A program made the translations under genes and the position numbers. A stretch of 14,313 nt of DNA from CAZLBV01 sp964557845. GTDB lineage: Bacteria; Acidobacteriota; Aminicenantia; Aminicenantales; Aminicenantaceae. The notes under the pieces are model-generated. The model had not been told where the DNA came from, did no database searches, and worked only from the letters and a program-made list of their open reading frames with translations. Location of the stretch: the NCBI GenBank assembly GCA_964557845.1, contig CAZLBV010000329.1:1-14313 (forward strand), written 5' to 3'. Shown here in pieces: positions 7,783 to 14,313 of this stretch. Every line of letters starts with the position of its first letter. Positions within the stretch are counted from its first letter, which is position 1.

Positions 7783-9642
7783 TTGAAAAACTCAAGTAAC
7801 CAAAAAAGGAAGCCGTCAGCCGGAGAAATACAAGGAAAGAAATCTAAGGGAGGAAACTCAAATTCATTGGAATCCTCTCTTTCTGATGATCGGTTTTTTC
7901 TTATTCTAATGGATAATATTACCGATAATATTTATTTTAAAGACAGACAGAGTCGATTTATCCGTATCAACAAAGCGATGGCGCAATATATTGGATTGGA
8001 TCATCCGGAGGATGCTGTTGGAAAAACGGATTTTAATATTTTTACCGAAGAGCATGCCGATCAGGCTTTTCGTGATGAACAAAAAATAATTAAAAGCGGA
8101 AAACCCATAATTGGAAAAGAAGAGAAAGAAACCTGGAAAGATGGAAAAGAGACCTGGGTTTCTACGACTAAGATACCTATTAAGAATGAGAAGGGGTCGA
8201 TCATTGGAACTATCGGATTATCCCGGGATATAACTGATAAAAAGCGTTTTGAAGAAGATCTGAAACAACATAGAAATCATCTGAAGGAAATGGTTCAAGA
8301 GAGAACATTTGAGTTAAAAAAGGTAAACATAAAACTCGAAGAAGAAATTGAAGAAAGAAAGAAAATTGAAAAAGCATTACGTGAGAATGAAAAAAAGTAT
8401 CGTGCGATTTTTGAATCTTTTCATGATGTCTATTTTCGTACTGATGCAGAGGGGATCGTAACCATGATCAGTCCTTCGGTCGAAAACCAGGCCGGATATA
8501 AACCTGAAGAAGTGATCGGACAGCAGGCCGTGGAATTCTTTATGGATCCAGATGCACGGGATGTTTTCATGACGGAGCTAGAGAAAACAGGCTGTATTAA
8601 TGATTATGAGTTAAATTTTAGGGCAAAAGACGGGCGATTGATAAATTCATCCCTGAGTGCGGCTGCCATTAAAAACAAAGCAAAAAAACGGATCGGAGTA
8701 GAAGGTGTGCTCCGGGATATAACCTGCCGTAAAACCGCAGAAAAGGATTTATATCATACGAAAAAACAACTTGAAGCCTTGATACAGGCGATACCGGATA
8801 TCATTTTCTTTAAGGATTCCGAAGGCCGTTATGTTATTGTTAACCGGGCCTTTGAAGAATTCTATGGCGTTAAAGCAGATAGGATCATAGGAAGGACCGA
8901 TTCAGATTTCATGCCGGATAAGGAGGCCCAGAAAAGTTTAGAGTCTGATGAGATCGTCTTTATGAAAGGTGAATCGGTTCATAGAGAAAGAGAATTAATC
9001 TCATCAGAAGGGAAAAAAGTCATTTTTGATACTATTAAATCACCTCTCTTTGATGACAAGGGAAATATTCTGGGATTAGTGGGGGTACGCCGTGATATCA
9101 CCGAACGTAAAAGAAAAGAAGAGGAGATCCGCAAGATAGCCTATTATGATAACCTGACCGGATTGCCTAACCGGGTATTGTTTAAAGATCACCTTGATCT
9201 GGCTCTAGCTCATGCCCGGAGGATGAACAGGATGGTTGGGATTTTGTATATGGATTTAGATCATTTTAAGACAGTAAATGACAATCTTGGGCATGCTGCC
9301 GGGGACCTGCTTTTGCAAAGCATTGCTAAACGTTTGGAAAATGTACGCCGGGAGAGCGATACATTGTCGAGAATTGGAGGGGATGAGTTCTTACTGCTGC
9401 TGCAGGAGATATCAGCTGAAGTTGATGCTGCTGAAGTTGCGAATAGAATATTGGAGATAGTTCGAAATCCCGTGCTTATCAAAGGACGCAAAATTGAAAC
9501 TTCGATCAGCATCGGAATCACCATCTATCCCATAGACGGAACAGATACAGATATTCTGGTTAAAAGAGCGGATTTAGCTATGTACCAAGCAAAACGAAGA
9601 GGCAGAGATCAGTTCAGACGCTATGCTACTACGATAGATTGA
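7783..9642 (+). CDS. Diguanylate cyclase with three PAS domains
   Basis: This enzyme joins two GTP molecules into the second messenger c-di-GMP under control of PAS sensors. The 619-residue protein has no membrane segment or signal peptide, so it should sense a cytoplasmic cue. Order: a polar tail (1-35), PAS1 (about 36-152), a coiled coil (about 153-207), PAS2 (about 205-316), PAS3 (about 325-441) and GGDEF (about 450-615). Each PAS ends in the usual RDIT motif. The active site GGDEF is intact at 532-536, and RESD (523-526) five residues before it is a complete RxxD inhibitory site, so product inhibition is expected. There is no EAL or HD-GYP domain. The start is TTG: it is the fourth codon after an in-frame stop at 7771-7773, follows an AAGGGGGGAG purine tract, and the first ATG downstream would cut into PAS1. 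The ligand is unknown; no heme or flavin motif is certain. Confidence 0.93.
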   Translation: MKNSSNQKRKPSAGEIQGKKSKGGNSNSLESSLSDDRFFLILMDNITDNIYFKDRQSRFIRINKAMAQYIGLDHPEDAVGKTDFNIFTEEHADQAFRDEQKIIKSGKPIIGKEEKETWKDGKETWVSTTKIPIKNEKGSIIGTIGLSRDITDKKRFEEDLKQHRNHLKEMVQERTFELKKVNIKLEEEIEERKKIEKALRENEKKYRAIFESFHDVYFRTDAEGIVTMISPSVENQAGYKPEEVIGQQAVEFFMDPDARDVFMTELEKTGCINDYELNFRAKDGRLINSSLSAAAIKNKAKKRIGVEGVLRDITCRKTAEKDLYHTKKQLEALIQAIPDIIFFKDSEGRYVIVNRAFEEFYGVKADRIIGRTDSDFMPDKEAQKSLESDEIVFMKGESVHRERELISSEGKKVIFDTIKSPLFDDKGNILGLVGVRRDITERKRKEEEIRKIAYYDNLTGLPNRVLFKDHLDLALAHARRMNRMVGILYMDLDHFKTVNDNLGHAAGDLLLQSIAKRLENVRRESDTLSRIGGDEFLLLLQEISAEVDAAEVANRILEIVRNPVLIKGRKIETSISIGITIYPIDGTDTDILVKRADLAMYQAKRRGRDQFRRYATTID

Positions 9643-9715
9643 AGCTGATACTTATTGAGAGCGGAATATCAAAGCTTTGTTGTAATCCCTTTCTAACCAC
9701 TGTAGAATCCATAAT

Positions 9716-10171
9716 ATGGATCAAGAAAATAGAGACAGATATTGGATGAAAATCGCTCTCGCTGAAGCCAGAAAAGGAGCTTTATCAGGAGAAATACCAA
9801 TAGGTGCCGTGGTGGTTTTCAATGATGATGAGATCAGCCGTGCTCATAATATGCCTATTCTTCACAATGACCCTACCGCTCACGCAGAAATATTAGCCAT
9901 CCGTGAAGCTGCAAGCGTCTTGAGGAATTACCGTCTCAATGGGTGCAGTCTGTATGTTACGGTAGAACCATGTATTATGTGTTTAGGTGCCTGCATTCAT
10001 GCCCGAATAGAAAGGATCGTGTTCGGTGCCTTTGATCCTAAAGCAGGTGCGGCAGGATCTGTGTTTAACTTACCCAAAGATAAATTCAACCATAGAATTG
10101 AAATTATAGGTGGAATTCTGGAGGATGAATGCGGTAAAATCTTGAAAGATTTTTTTAAGAAGAAAAGATAG
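9716..10171 (+). CDS. tadA: tRNA adenosine(34) deaminase
   Basis: TadA converts adenosine to inosine at the wobble base of tRNA-Arg(ACG), letting one tRNA read CGU, CGC and CGA. The 151-residue protein has the zinc-dependent deaminase motifs: HAE at 56-58 (zinc His and catalytic Glu) and PCIMC at 85-89 (the two zinc Cys). Asn51 in HNDPTAHAE is the usual substrate-contact position. The N-terminus DRYWMKIALAEARKG matches the YWM.xAL pattern of known TadA proteins, so I keep the ATG at 9716 although no ribosome site precedes it. The chance of guanine or cytosine deaminase is low because length and the CLGAC region fit TadA. It ends 14 bp before a tRNA-Ser gene; tadA next to tRNA-Ser is also seen in some Firmicutes. 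Confidence 0.93.
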   Translation: MDQENRDRYWMKIALAEARKGALSGEIPIGAVVVFNDDEISRAHNMPILHNDPTAHAEILAIREAASVLRNYRLNGCSLYVTVEPCIMCLGACIHARIERIVFGAFDPKAGAAGSVFNLPKDKFNHRIEIIGGILEDECGKILKDFFKKKR

Positions 10172-10185
10172 AACTCATTTCAGCC

Positions 10186-10277
10186 GGAGAGGTGGCCGAG
10201 TGGCTGAAGGCGGCGGTCTCGAAAACCGCTATCCTGAGCAATCAGGATCGTGGGTTCGAATCCCACCCTCTCCGCCA
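10186..10277 (+). tRNA. tRNA-Ser(CGA)
   Basis: The 92 bases fold as a class II tRNA with encoded CCA (10275-10277). The acceptor arms GGAGAGG (10186-10192) and CCTCTCC (10267-10273) pair fully, with G73 as discriminator, as serine tRNAs have. The anticodon stem GCGGT/ACCGC closes a 7-base loop with anticodon CGA at 10220-10222, which reads UCG. A long variable arm (ATCCTGA/TCAGGAT around a GCAA loop) and a T arm with GTGGG/CCCAC and TTCGAAT complete it. It probably shares a transcript with tadA. A T-rich tract follows directly. Confidence 0.97.
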
Positions 10278-10288
10278 TTAATTTTATT

Positions 10289-10498
10289 TTATTCCGTAAT
10301 TTCAATTAGCTTCAAGGTAATTCTATTCTTGTCCGGTTTAGCTTTGATCACAAAATATTCCCCGCCTTTTAGGCCAAGGCTGTCTCTTATCTCCTTTGGA
10401 ATGGACACATAGTATGATGTTCCATCTGGTTTTAACTCTCCTTTTACAACCAATCGTTTTCCTTTTTTCTCTTGTTTTAAATTTTCCTCATCATTCAT
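10289..10498 (-). CDS. AbrB/MazE/SpoVT-type DNA-binding protein
   Basis: This 69-residue protein has a SpoVT/AbrB swapped-hairpin domain at about residues 24-66. Its centre reads YVSIPKEIRDSLGLKGGE, the usual pattern of the family: a beta strand, IPKxIR, LGLKxGD-like turn and a second strand. The first 20 residues are charged and likely flexible. Such domains bind DNA as dimers and act as antitoxins or as transition-state or local regulators. A clear AAGGAG (10505-10510) lies 6 bases before the ATG. No toxin-sized gene is next to it: the tRNA-Ser gene faces it 11 bp away at its 3' side and a divergent membrane-protein gene lies at its 5' side. A stand-alone regulator, perhaps acting on itself or on the divergent gene, is my inference. 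The family call is firm; the target is unknown. Confidence 0.8.
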   Translation of the reverse strand: MNDEENLKQEKKGKRLVVKGELKPDGTSYYVSIPKEIRDSLGLKGGEYFVIKAKPDKNRITLKLIEITE

Positions 10499-10650
10499 GG
10501 TTTGCTCCTTAGGCTAATCATATAATCTATGTTAACCATATGGATATTTTATTACAAATCAGGCTACATGTTTACTGGTAAAATAGAATAAAAGTTTCCT
10601 CATTTTTAGATCATAAGCAGAACGATAGTAAAGGATAGACACGCTAATCA

Positions 10651-10679
10651 TTGACTTTTTTAATCATAAATAATAATTT
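10651..10679 (+). promoter_or_regulatory. Possible promoter of the large membrane protein gene
   Basis: TTGACT (10651-10656) and TAATTT (10674-10679) are 17 bp apart. The same TTGACT contains a TTG that could be taken as the start of the following gene. If it is a -35 box, transcription would begin about 10685 and the message would have almost no leader before the ATG at 10693. Confidence 0.35.
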
Positions 10680-10692
10680 CATAACAAAATTA

Positions 10693-13653
10693 ATGAGAAA
10701 AAAGGTTTCTACCTATTCAGATTTAGCGAAGATTGCAGCTTCATTATTTTTATTGGGAGGAATTAGTCTTTCTGTCAGCCAATTCCTCCTGTCACTCAGG
10801 GTGATAAATTTAACACATCAGACCTCCAAGGGGGAGATGATCTTTACAAACTCGGGAGATTTTTCGAGATTTTTTTTTAGCAGTGTATTTCTCCTTTTTC
10901 TGGTGCTTTACTTTTTGGTCACGATCCAGGGTTTGGTTTTAAGACGAAAATCCATATGGTCCTGGCCGGATATTCTGTGGAAACAGTCTCTGGCATATTC
11001 TCCCTTTCTATTTCTTATTTTTGGTGCTTTTTTTGCAGGAAGAGCTGTACATTTCATAATTTTGATCCCTTTTTTGCCTCTATTTATCGCCTTGATTTTT
11101 ATCATTTTCATAGGATTAAATTTAAACCTTCATATCCCACCAAGAAGGCAGCTAGCCCCCTCTCTTTTTAGGTTAAGTTATCAAAGTAAGACCATTATTG
11201 TGCTGATAGTGCTTGCGCTGGTATTAATGCATTTTTTAACCTTAAAACCGTACTATCAGAGATTCAATTCACATAAACTTTTCATAGGGGATGAGCCCAA
11301 GTATCTGCGGATGACAAATTCATTGACTGAGGATAAAGACCTCGATCTGACCAATGACTTTGAAAATATTTCTCAAGATTTGATTGAAGCGGAAAAAAAC
11401 AAAATCTTAGAAAACCAATCCAGAAGATTCGGTCATCTATCAATAATCGGCAAAAATGGGGGGATTTACCATCTGCATATGCCAGGTCTCTCTTTTCTTT
11501 TACTGCCGGGATATCTTTTGGATAAGATGGTTTTTCCCGAAGTCTCTCAAAATTCATCTCTACCTTACTACTTTCCCAAAAAACTATTTTTTTTAAGTTT
11601 ATGGATTTTGGGGCTCGGTGTTTTAATTTTAATATTGGCCGCAAGGATTATTTACAAATGGCTTGAATCTATATTTTTATTAGGTGTTTTTTTAGTTTTT
11701 TTTATGTTTTTTTCTCCTGTTCCCGAATTTATAGTTCAGATCTATCCAGAAGCTGCGGCTTGTCTTATAACCTTGTTGGTATTGAATGCGATTTTTTATC
11801 CTTTTAAGCCTGACTGGATAAACTGGATGATTATTGTGGCTGGGATCGGATTTCTCCCCTGGCTTCATCAAAGATTTATTCTTCTTTCCTTAGGCCTGTT
11901 TCTTGCTCTTATTATCGAAAACAGCAGAAGTAAGCAAAAGCTTAAAACTGTTATGATCTCCGGGGGATTTCTGGTCATTGCGAGTCTTCCTTATTTTTAT
12001 TATTTTTATTCGATCACAGGCAGTGTTATACCAAACAGCCTTTATACAGTATATGGAGAGTCCTTCACTCGATTTAATGTTTTGCCCTTGGGTATTTTCG
12101 GCCATTTATTTGATTTCAGTCAGGGGATCATCTGGTTGTATCCCTGGACTCTATTTGCCCTGACAGGAGTTTATTGGTGTTTCAAATCTCATTTTAAAAA
12201 AGCCTGGATGCTGGTTTTGATTTTTTTGCCTTATTATTTGATGACTTGTCTTCATGTTTCCTGGGCGGGATTGAATCCTAAACCGGGAAAATACCTTGTG
12301 GCTGTATTTCCTGTTTTGTTGATATTCAGTTTGTATTCCATGATGAGTTTTTTGAAAAAACCTAATTTCGCCCATCTTACTTTCTATACCGTGTTTATAT
12401 TGTTTCTATTTTTAAATAGAAAACATGGATTGATTCAATTGAACTTTCATGGTTCCTTTATCACCAGGAGCCATTTATATTACATGGGAATAAGTATTTT
12501 GATACTTTTGAGTTTATTTTTTTCCCTGTATATCATTGATAAGAAGAAGTGGGATGACGTTTCCCGTTTTTCTTTATCCAAAATAAAAAGCTCAATGATA
12601 TCTACCTCCAATTTCATAAGGTTAAATCGTTATTTTAGAAATTTGAGTTTCTTGATATTGATCATTATCTCATTGATGTTTTCTTATTATCTATTGTTTT
12701 CTGGAGATTTTTCTTTATGCAAGGATAGTTTTTTCCCCAGGATCCGCAAAACCGGCAGATACAAAGATTTAGTTCTCGAATCTGCCCAGAATCAGGGAAG
12801 AAAGATGGTCAAAGGGGAAAAACATTTTAGTGATTTGTTTTTAAAAGAATTTGATTTTTCACTAAAAGAGAGTGATTCCCTTGCAGATTTGATTGAGCTG
12901 GAATCAACAAGCTTTTATCAGAAGATATTTAAAGGGGGGTACAAGGTTGAGGTTATAAGTAATGATCTGAGTTGGGAAGGAGCGGCTTTGGCGCTCAATT
13001 TTCTTTCCCAGAGAAAAGACTTGAAAATGGCGATAAGGGATAGAGGATTGAGCAGCTCGGCGGTATTTTTAGTATTCAAGGATCAGTATGTTTCATCTGA
13101 GTTGATAATTCGGGGTTTTGATCCCACAACAGGATCTATGGCCGGTTTCGTAAAAATAAGTCCGGTTCCCGCTTTTTGCTTTGGGGAAGAATTGATCATA
13201 CGCCCAGTAAGACCTTGGAATCCGGTGCAGAAAAAAAACTCAAACCATGGTTGTTCCATGGTTATAATGGCTGATTCAAAATTAATAGGAAAAAATTATG
13301 ATATTTTGATTTTCACTATCTATGAGGATAGAAAATTTGATCCAGTAAGGGAAGAACTATTGGCAAAAAAAAGGCATTGTTTTCAGGAACTGGAAACACA
13401 TTTGATTGAAATACATTTCGATATTAAAAGGAATAATCATCAAGAGCTGGCCGGTTTAGTTTTGATGGTCTCAGATTCAGATCAAAATTATCTGCGCTGC
13501 AGAAGTATTCTCTATGAGACAGGAGAAAATTATGGAAAGATCCCCTTTTCTTTTCATAAAAATCAGAAGATAGACAAAATCGAGAAGTCAGGAGCAAGGA
13601 GCCAGAAGTCAGAAGAAAGACCAAGGCAAAAAATAAAGGACAGAATAAAATAA
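10693..13653 (+). CDS. Large GT-C-like integral membrane protein with C-terminal soluble domain
   Basis: I do not recognise a named gene. With ATG at 10693 it has 986 residues. About 16 hydrophobic helices occupy residues 14-669. After the fifth helix a loop holds GDEPKYL (199-205) followed by DLDLTNDFEN and, later, YHLHMPGLSFLLLPGYLL (259-276). An acidic motif in the first large outer loop and a conserved Pro/Gly loop resemble GT-C fold, lipid-linked sugar transferases of the bacterial cell envelope, so a role in glycan or lipid modification is an inference. Residues from about 670 form a soluble region of some 300 residues with no recognised motif, presumably outside the membrane. The last 25 residues are very basic and polar and are encoded partly by a heptamer repeat. 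The frame is open from a TTG at 10651, but that TTG has no ribosome site and looks like a -35 box; ATG 10693 also lacks one. The start is therefore unsure by 14 codons. Confidence 0.7.
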   Translation: MRKKVSTYSDLAKIAASLFLLGGISLSVSQFLLSLRVINLTHQTSKGEMIFTNSGDFSRFFFSSVFLLFLVLYFLVTIQGLVLRRKSIWSWPDILWKQSLAYSPFLFLIFGAFFAGRAVHFIILIPFLPLFIALIFIIFIGLNLNLHIPPRRQLAPSLFRLSYQSKTIIVLIVLALVLMHFLTLKPYYQRFNSHKLFIGDEPKYLRMTNSLTEDKDLDLTNDFENISQDLIEAEKNKILENQSRRFGHLSIIGKNGGIYHLHMPGLSFLLLPGYLLDKMVFPEVSQNSSLPYYFPKKLFFLSLWILGLGVLILILAARIIYKWLESIFLLGVFLVFFMFFSPVPEFIVQIYPEAAACLITLLVLNAIFYPFKPDWINWMIIVAGIGFLPWLHQRFILLSLGLFLALIIENSRSKQKLKTVMISGGFLVIASLPYFYYFYSITGSVIPNSLYTVYGESFTRFNVLPLGIFGHLFDFSQGIIWLYPWTLFALTGVYWCFKSHFKKAWMLVLIFLPYYLMTCLHVSWAGLNPKPGKYLVAVFPVLLIFSLYSMMSFLKKPNFAHLTFYTVFILFLFLNRKHGLIQLNFHGSFITRSHLYYMGISILILLSLFFSLYIIDKKKWDDVSRFSLSKIKSSMISTSNFIRLNRYFRNLSFLILIIISLMFSYYLLFSGDFSLCKDSFFPRIRKTGRYKDLVLESAQNQGRKMVKGEKHFSDLFLKEFDFSLKESDSLADLIELESTSFYQKIFKGGYKVEVISNDLSWEGAALALNFLSQRKDLKMAIRDRGLSSSAVFLVFKDQYVSSELIIRGFDPTTGSMAGFVKISPVPAFCFGEELIIRPVRPWNPVQKKNSNHGCSMVIMADSKLIGKNYDILIFTIYEDRKFDPVREELLAKKRHCFQELETHLIEIHFDIKRNNHQELAGLVLMVSDSDQNYLRCRSILYETGENYGKIPFSFHKNQKIDKIEKSGARSQKSEERPRQKIKDRIK
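13583..13617. repeat. Period-7 tandem repeat at the 3' end of the membrane protein gene
   Basis: Five head-to-tail heptamers run AGAAGTC, AGGAGCA, AGGAGCC, AGAAGTC, AGAAGAA. The consensus is AGRAGYM. Arrays of AGGAGTC/AGAAGTC-like heptamers occur between genes in many uncultivated bacterial genomes. Here the array is inside the reading frame and encodes part of the SGARSQKSEE tail. Confidence 0.75.
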
Positions 13654-13872
13654 ATCGGAGAGATCGGTGTTCCTGACGATAATACGAATGAGCCTGGATT
13701 ATTAGCACGTCGAGGTTGCTCAGAGATTGGTCAGCCCGTAGGGTAAAAGAGGCCGATAATAAATGAAATAAGTGTATGCTCGCTTTCTGATATCATATTT
13801 TAAAAAGGAAACATGTTACTGATAGAAAATTGACTGATATTTGAATCGGCCTATTTTACTAATAACCCAGAA
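13654..13872. other. Convergent intergenic spacer
   Basis: This spacer lies between the stops of the large membrane protein (plus) and the 28-residue gene (minus). I see no strong terminator hairpin, tRNA or convincing gene in it. Only a weak AT-rich inverted repeat, AATAA/TTATT around 13861-13877, lies near the minus-strand end. Confidence 0.5.
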
Positions 13873-13959
13873 TTATTTTTGGGAGAAGTATTTGTAGAGT
13901 TTGTAAGTAACCAAAAACGACACGATCAAAATCGCCAGAGGAATTATGATGCCCCACAT
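13873..13959 (-). CDS. Small single-helix membrane protein, 28 residues
   Basis: The minus strand encodes 28 residues starting MWGIIIPLAILIVSF and ending YKLYKYFSQK. It is a hydrophobic helix (about 3-18) followed by a positive tail, which by the positive-inside rule would place the C-terminus in the cytoplasm. Its ATG follows the stop of the 36-residue gene by 2 bp, and AAAGGA lies 6 bases before it, so it looks translated and coupled. Two similar tiny reading frames in a row with proper ribosome sites argue against chance. I cannot name it; small helper subunits of secondary transporters (for example MetS of the NSS family) have this build. Confidence 0.6.
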   Translation of the reverse strand: MWGIIIPLAILIVSFLVTYKLYKYFSQK

Positions 13960-13961
13960 GA

Positions 13962-14072
13962 TCAATCCTTTTTATGTTTTCTTTTATAGGAGAAATAGGC
14001 CAACAGCAACCCTAAAAATGAGAATAGATAGGCAATAGACATACCAATGACAACCGCCAGGCTTTTATTCAT
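13962..14072 (-). CDS. Small single-helix membrane protein, 36 residues
   Basis: The minus strand encodes 36 residues starting MNKSLAVVIGMSIAYLF, with one helix at about 5-27 and the basic end YKRKHKKD. The ATG follows directly after the TAA of the upstream membrane protein gene, and GGGAGGAA just before that stop is a strong ribosome site. Size, single helix and basic tail resemble accessory subunits found next to sodium-coupled symporters (MetS-type NSS subunits or the small symporter accessory proteins). That link is by shape and position only, since the main gene is cut off. Confidence 0.65.
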   Translation of the reverse strand: MNKSLAVVIGMSIAYLFSFLGLLLAYFSYKRKHKKD

Positions 14073-14313
14073 TTATTCCTCCCATCTTGTGATTTTCTCG
14101 AGCTCTTCGAGATATTGTTTTTGTTTTTCTTCATAGTCCTCAGAGACAGCCTTTAACTTGGGATCGATGATCTTCAGCATGATTACCAGTAGGGCAACGC
14201 TTATACCCAGGATAACCCAACCATACCAGCGAAGAAGCAAACTGAAGGTGACTCCAATCGCAATGAGCACATAAATCAGAGGGGATAGGACAAAGGTTAT
14301 ATAATCTTCTTTA
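14073..14313 (-). CDS. C-terminus of an unidentified membrane protein (5' partial)
   Basis: The frame is open to the window edge; the last 79 codons are visible, in frame from 14312. A GTG at 14270 is a possible but unlikely start, because hydrophobic coding continues upstream of it (DYITFVLSPLIY). Two membrane helices lie at about visible residues 6-27 and 30-48, then a charged, probably coiled tail (SEDYEEKQKQYLEELEKI) ending TRWEE. This could be the last helix pair of a secondary transporter or a small two-helix protein. It heads a minus-strand cluster with the two tiny membrane proteins, with gaps of 0 and 2 bp. The family cannot be decided from this fragment. Confidence 0.7.
   Translation of the reverse strand, partial: KEDYITFVLSPLIYVLIAIGVTFSLLLRWYGWVILGISVALLVIMLKIIDPKLKAVSEDYEEKQKQYLEELEKITRWEE

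Noticed and set aside
10200..10412. A 70-codon plus-strand frame starting inside the tRNA-Ser
   Set aside because: It reads through the tRNA gene and the AbrB gene on the opposite strand; the WVRIPPSPP string is the usual false translation of a tRNA 3' half.
13651..13746. Open stretch of 30 codons in the same frame directly after the stop of the large membrane protein
   Set aside because: An open run of this length has roughly a one in four chance at random, and it has no start or ribosome site. It does not support a read-through product.
14268..14270. GTG at 14270 as start of the right-edge membrane protein
   Set aside because: The frame stays open and hydrophobic up to the edge, and no ribosome site precedes the GTG.
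1..14313. Search by eye for CRISPR arrays, IS elements, phage or toxin-antitoxin and defence genes
   Set aside because: No regularly spaced repeats, transposase, integrase or nuclease motifs were seen; the lone AbrB-type gene has no toxin partner.

Overview
The window is bacterial, AT-rich and densely coded. An RND transporter, an HflK/HflC pair and a multi-PAS diguanylate cyclase point to a diderm (Gram-negative-type) bacterium. Mixed ATG/TTG starts, strong AGGAGG-like ribosome sites on some genes only, and many distant-looking membrane proteins suggest an uncultivated lineage. The sequence alone does not let me name the phylum. Both ends are cut inside genes.

Layout: positions 1-4209 carry, on the plus strand, the body of an RND efflux pump inner-membrane protein (5' end missing) and then a PLP enzyme of the D-cysteine desulfhydrase/ACC deaminase family. 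A strong bidirectional hairpin at 4195-4223 closes this block and also the facing minus-strand block: threonine synthase, then hflK and hflC, which overlap by 4 bp. A 275-bp divergent spacer with the best sigma70-like promoter of the window leads into a soluble PAS-PAS-PAS-GGDEF diguanylate cyclase. Next come tadA and, 14 bp later, a tRNA-Ser(CGA) gene. A small minus-strand AbrB-type DNA-binding protein faces the tRNA with no toxin partner. A large GT-C-like membrane protein of about 986 residues follows; its 3' end runs through a period-7 DNA repeat. The right edge holds a tightly packed minus-strand cluster: the C-terminus of an unidentified membrane protein and two tiny single-helix membrane proteins of 36 and 28 residues.

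How the parts relate: this is mostly housekeeping and envelope functions rather than one pathway. Amino-acid PLP chemistry (threonine synthase, desulfhydrase-like enzyme), membrane protease control (HflKC), second-messenger signalling (c-di-GMP) and tRNA decoding (tadA, tRNA-Ser) are neighbours without an obvious shared job. I found no CRISPR array, insertion sequence, prophage, or defence system. The least explained parts are the three-gene membrane cluster at the right edge, the C-terminal domain and repeat-derived tail of the GT-C-like protein, and the altered active-site motif of the desulfhydrase-like enzyme.
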